Assembly (NCBI GenBank): GCA_021107495.1
Contig: JAIOSR010000510.1
Coordinates: 1-15,215, forward strand
Length of the DNA stretch: 15,215 bases
Direction of reading: 5' to 3'
Source: Desulfobacterales bacterium
GTDB lineage: Bacteria; Desulfobacterota; DSM-4660; Desulfatiglandales; Desulfatiglandaceae
Of the stretch, positions 13,684 to 15,215 are shown piece by piece (position 1 is the stretch's first letter; every line of letters starts with the position of its first letter). A model generated the notes under the pieces. The model did no database searches. It had not been told where the DNA came from and saw only the letters and a list, made by a program, of their open reading frames with translations. Made by a program: the position numbers and the translations under genes.

Positions 13684-14437
13684 ATCCTATCTCCGGGAAA
13701 GACTGCAAAAAAAGGAGATCCTGCTCATGACCCATATCGTCCTTGGATGTCCCTCTTTTGAAGATTCCTTCAGAATTATCGAGACCATGGTGAAGGCGGG
13801 TGTTGATCTGATGGAATTACAGATGCCTTTTTCCGAACCAATCGCCGATGGTCCGGTGATCCTTCGCGCCAATCAGCAGGCTCTGGAAAATGGGGCCACC
13901 GTGCAAGGATGTTTCGATCTTGCCGGAAAGGTCACTCGGGCATTTGATATCCCCTTTCTTATCATGAGCTATTGTAATATCCCTTACAGGTATGGCACCA
14001 GGCGTTTCGTTTCAAGCATGGCTACACGAAATCTGAGAGGGGCCATCATACCTGACCTCCCTCCGGAAGAGGGGCAGGAATATCTTAATGCCATGAAGGA
14101 GTTCGACCTGGCCCCTATCCTTATTTTTTCACCCACTACACCCATAGAACGCATGAAATCCCTTGCCATCTTTGCCAGGGGCTTTATCTACTGCATTGCC
14201 AGAAAAGGGGTCACAGGTGAAACCACAGCCTTTTCAGACGAATTGGGAGTATATCTTTCCCAATGCCGCAAGGAGACATCCCTTCCATTGGCACTTGGTT
14301 TCGGGATAAAAGAAAAGGCGGATATTGATTTTTTGAAGGGAAAAGTGGAGATCGGCGTCATTGGTAGCCAAACCATCCGGATAATGGAAAAGAAGGGGAT
14401 CGATTCCGTAGGAAATTTTATTCGGACTCTGCGCTAA
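13676..14437 (+). CDS. trpA: Tryptophan synthase alpha chain
   Basis: Cleaves indole-3-glycerol phosphate and channels indole to TrpB. The start is probably GTG at 13676, with AAGGA five bases upstream and eight bases of overlap with trpB. It gives 253 residues, somewhat shorter than the usual 260-270. An ATG at 13619 would add 19 basic residues lying over trpB and is unlikely. Catalytic Glu47 (LMELQMPFSEP) and Asp58 (IADGP) are kept. Family positions differ from the enterobacterial norm: ELQ for ELG, SEP for SDP, GCPS for GDPS, SYCN for TYYN, and GSQTIR where GSAIV is usual. PDLPPEEG and YCIARKGVTGE are intact, so this is a divergent but apparently functional chain. No clear GC-rich terminator follows. 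Confidence 0.94.
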   Translation: MLESYLRERLQKKEILLMTHIVLGCPSFEDSFRIIETMVKAGVDLMELQMPFSEPIADGPVILRANQQALENGATVQGCFDLAGKVTRAFDIPFLIMSYCNIPYRYGTRRFVSSMATRNLRGAIIPDLPPEEGQEYLNAMKEFDLAPILIFSPTTPIERMKSLAIFARGFIYCIARKGVTGETTAFSDELGVYLSQCRKETSLPLALGFGIKEKADIDFLKGKVEIGVIGSQTIRIMEKKGIDSVGNFIRTLR

Positions 14438-14541
14438 ATCTCTGCAAAAAACAGGAAAATCATTTTCTCTCCATAACCCCGGAAAGTCTCGTTGATCCTG
14501 TCTTGCCTCCGTTTCCTTCATTTCCGCCTTGCAGTGTTGCC

Positions 14542-14547
14542 TATAAT
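14542..14547 (+). promoter_or_regulatory. Candidate -10 box for the amidohydrolase gene
   Basis: A perfect TATAAT stands 53 bases before the ATG at 14601, in the 163-bp gap after trpA. No good -35 lies at 16-18 bases; TTCATT at 14517-14522 is 19 bases away and only partly matches. The rest of 14438-14600 shows no ORF, RNA gene or strong hairpin that I can see, so the trp transcript may lack a conventional terminator here. Confidence 0.4.
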
Positions 14548-14600
14548 CGGCTAATTTCAACTGACCGACAAAACCATCAAACCGATCGAAAGGATTCAGA

Positions 14601-15215
14601 ATGTTTACTTATAACGCTTATAACCGTGATCTTGTGGAGGTGGCCCTGGGCCGTAAGCCTGCAGATATGGTCATCAGGGACGGTGTTTTGCTGGACGTCT
14701 ACACTGGAAGGATGCTGCCACGGCGTTCGGTAGCCATTTGGGATAAATGGATCGCCTATGTGGGTCCTGATGCCGCGTTTACCATAGGTGAGGATACCCT
14801 TGTCATGGATGCGGATGAGAGAATCATCTGTCCGGGATACATAGACTCGCACACGCATGTTTCCGCTTATTGGGATACTGCGGATTTCCTGAAATATGCG
14901 ATTCCCGGCGGCACCACGACCTTGATCACTGAGGTGGAAAATTTTGGATTCGCCCTTGGAGCCGCCGGTTTCAGGGCCTTTCTGGAGCAGGTCCGAAACC
15001 ATCCCGTAAAGTTCTATCGCCTTCCACCCCCCATGCTTACCCCCAGCCCGGCCGCTCGCCCGCTTCTTATCACACAGGCCGAAGTTCGAGAGCTTTTGGA
15101 GGATCAAAGGGTCATTGGCCTGGGAGAATCGTACTGGCAGGGCGCCATTCTAAACCCTGCCGATCGCGTGCTCTCTCTGATGCGGGAACCAGTGGCCGCC
15201 GGCCAGACGGTGCAG
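14601..15215 (+). CDS. Adenine-deaminase-like amidohydrolase, N-terminal part
   Basis: The first 205 residues of a metal-dependent amidohydrolase; the gene runs off the right edge. The start has AAAGGA six bases upstream. The layout fits the adenine deaminase (Ade) family: a beta domain (ADMVIRDGVLLDVYTG at 21-36, VAIWDKWIAYVGP at 44-56), then PGYIDSHTHVSAY at 78-90 with the HxH metal pair His84/His86, GGTTTLITEVENFG at 103-116, and LGESYWQ at 174-180. The usual Ade motifs HxHxES and DPHE are replaced by HTHVSAY and TEVENFG, so metal ligands or substrate choice may differ. Whether it deaminates adenine is open. The separate promoter-like box suggests it is not part of the trp operon. Confidence 0.75.
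   Translation, partial: MFTYNAYNRDLVEVALGRKPADMVIRDGVLLDVYTGRMLPRRSVAIWDKWIAYVGPDAAFTIGEDTLVMDADERIICPGYIDSHTHVSAYWDTADFLKYAIPGGTTTLITEVENFGFALGAAGFRAFLEQVRNHPVKFYRLPPPMLTPSPAARPLLITQAEVRELLEDQRVIGLGESYWQGAILNPADRVLSLMREPVAAGQTVQ

Noticed and set aside
14462..14475. GAAAATCATTTTC inverted repeat after trpA as a terminator.
   Set aside because: A six-base A/T stem with a one-base loop cannot form a stable hairpin, and no T tract follows.
14577..15107. 176-codon minus-strand ORF over the amidohydrolase.
   Set aside because: The plus-strand frame has amidohydrolase motifs and a good ribosome site; the reverse frame shows no family features.
1..15215. CRISPR arrays, tRNA or rRNA genes, insertion sequences or prophage genes.
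   Set aside because: None seen by eye. All sizeable gene space is taken by aromatic biosynthesis genes and the terminal amidohydrolase.

Overview
The window reads as a chromosomal aromatic amino acid locus from an anaerobic bacterium. The best guess is a Desulfobacterota (delta-proteobacterial) lineage. That guess rests on bacterial-style fused PheA, a complete trp operon and Shine-Dalgarno sites, combined with an archaeal-type entry into the shikimate pathway (ADH synthase plus dehydroquinate synthase II). It was made from protein character alone, without a database search.

Layout. Two blocks diverge from a 534-bp regulatory region (7362-7895). Leftward (minus strand) run aroK and aroC, then a 206-bp gap holding a leader peptide and terminator, then ADH synthase (aroA'), pheA, tyrA, dehydroquinate synthase II (aroB'), aroD, aroE and aroA, which is cut by the left edge. 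Rightward (plus strand) run trpE, trpG, trpD, trpC, trpF, trpB and trpA with short gaps or overlaps. A separate 163-bp gap with a TATAAT box precedes a partial adenine-deaminase-like amidohydrolase that runs off the right edge.

Together the genes encode nearly everything from aspartate semialdehyde plus the deoxy-ketohexose phosphate to chorismate, and on to prephenate/phenylpyruvate, 4-hydroxyphenylpyruvate and tryptophan. No DAHP synthase or classical AroB is present, and none is needed by this route. The enzyme making the C6 precursor sugar and the final aromatic aminotransferase are not in the window.

Main discovery: each of the three transcription blocks is preceded by a short leader ORF rich in the codons of its own end products, followed by an intrinsic terminator and a competing antiterminator pairing. 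These are trpL with three consecutive Trp codons before trpE, a 23-codon ORF with Phe-Tyr-Phe-Tyr-Phe-Tyr before aroK, and a 25-codon ORF with Phe-Tyr-Tyr-Phe-Tyr plus two Trp codons between aroC and aroA'. They look like three ribosome-mediated attenuators with related terminator stems. Two lie in series on the minus strand, so the committed step (ADH synthase) may sit behind two sensors. An extra perfect 16-bp hairpin of the same sequence family lies between the trp attenuator and trpE. The leader ORFs are too short for normal gene calling.
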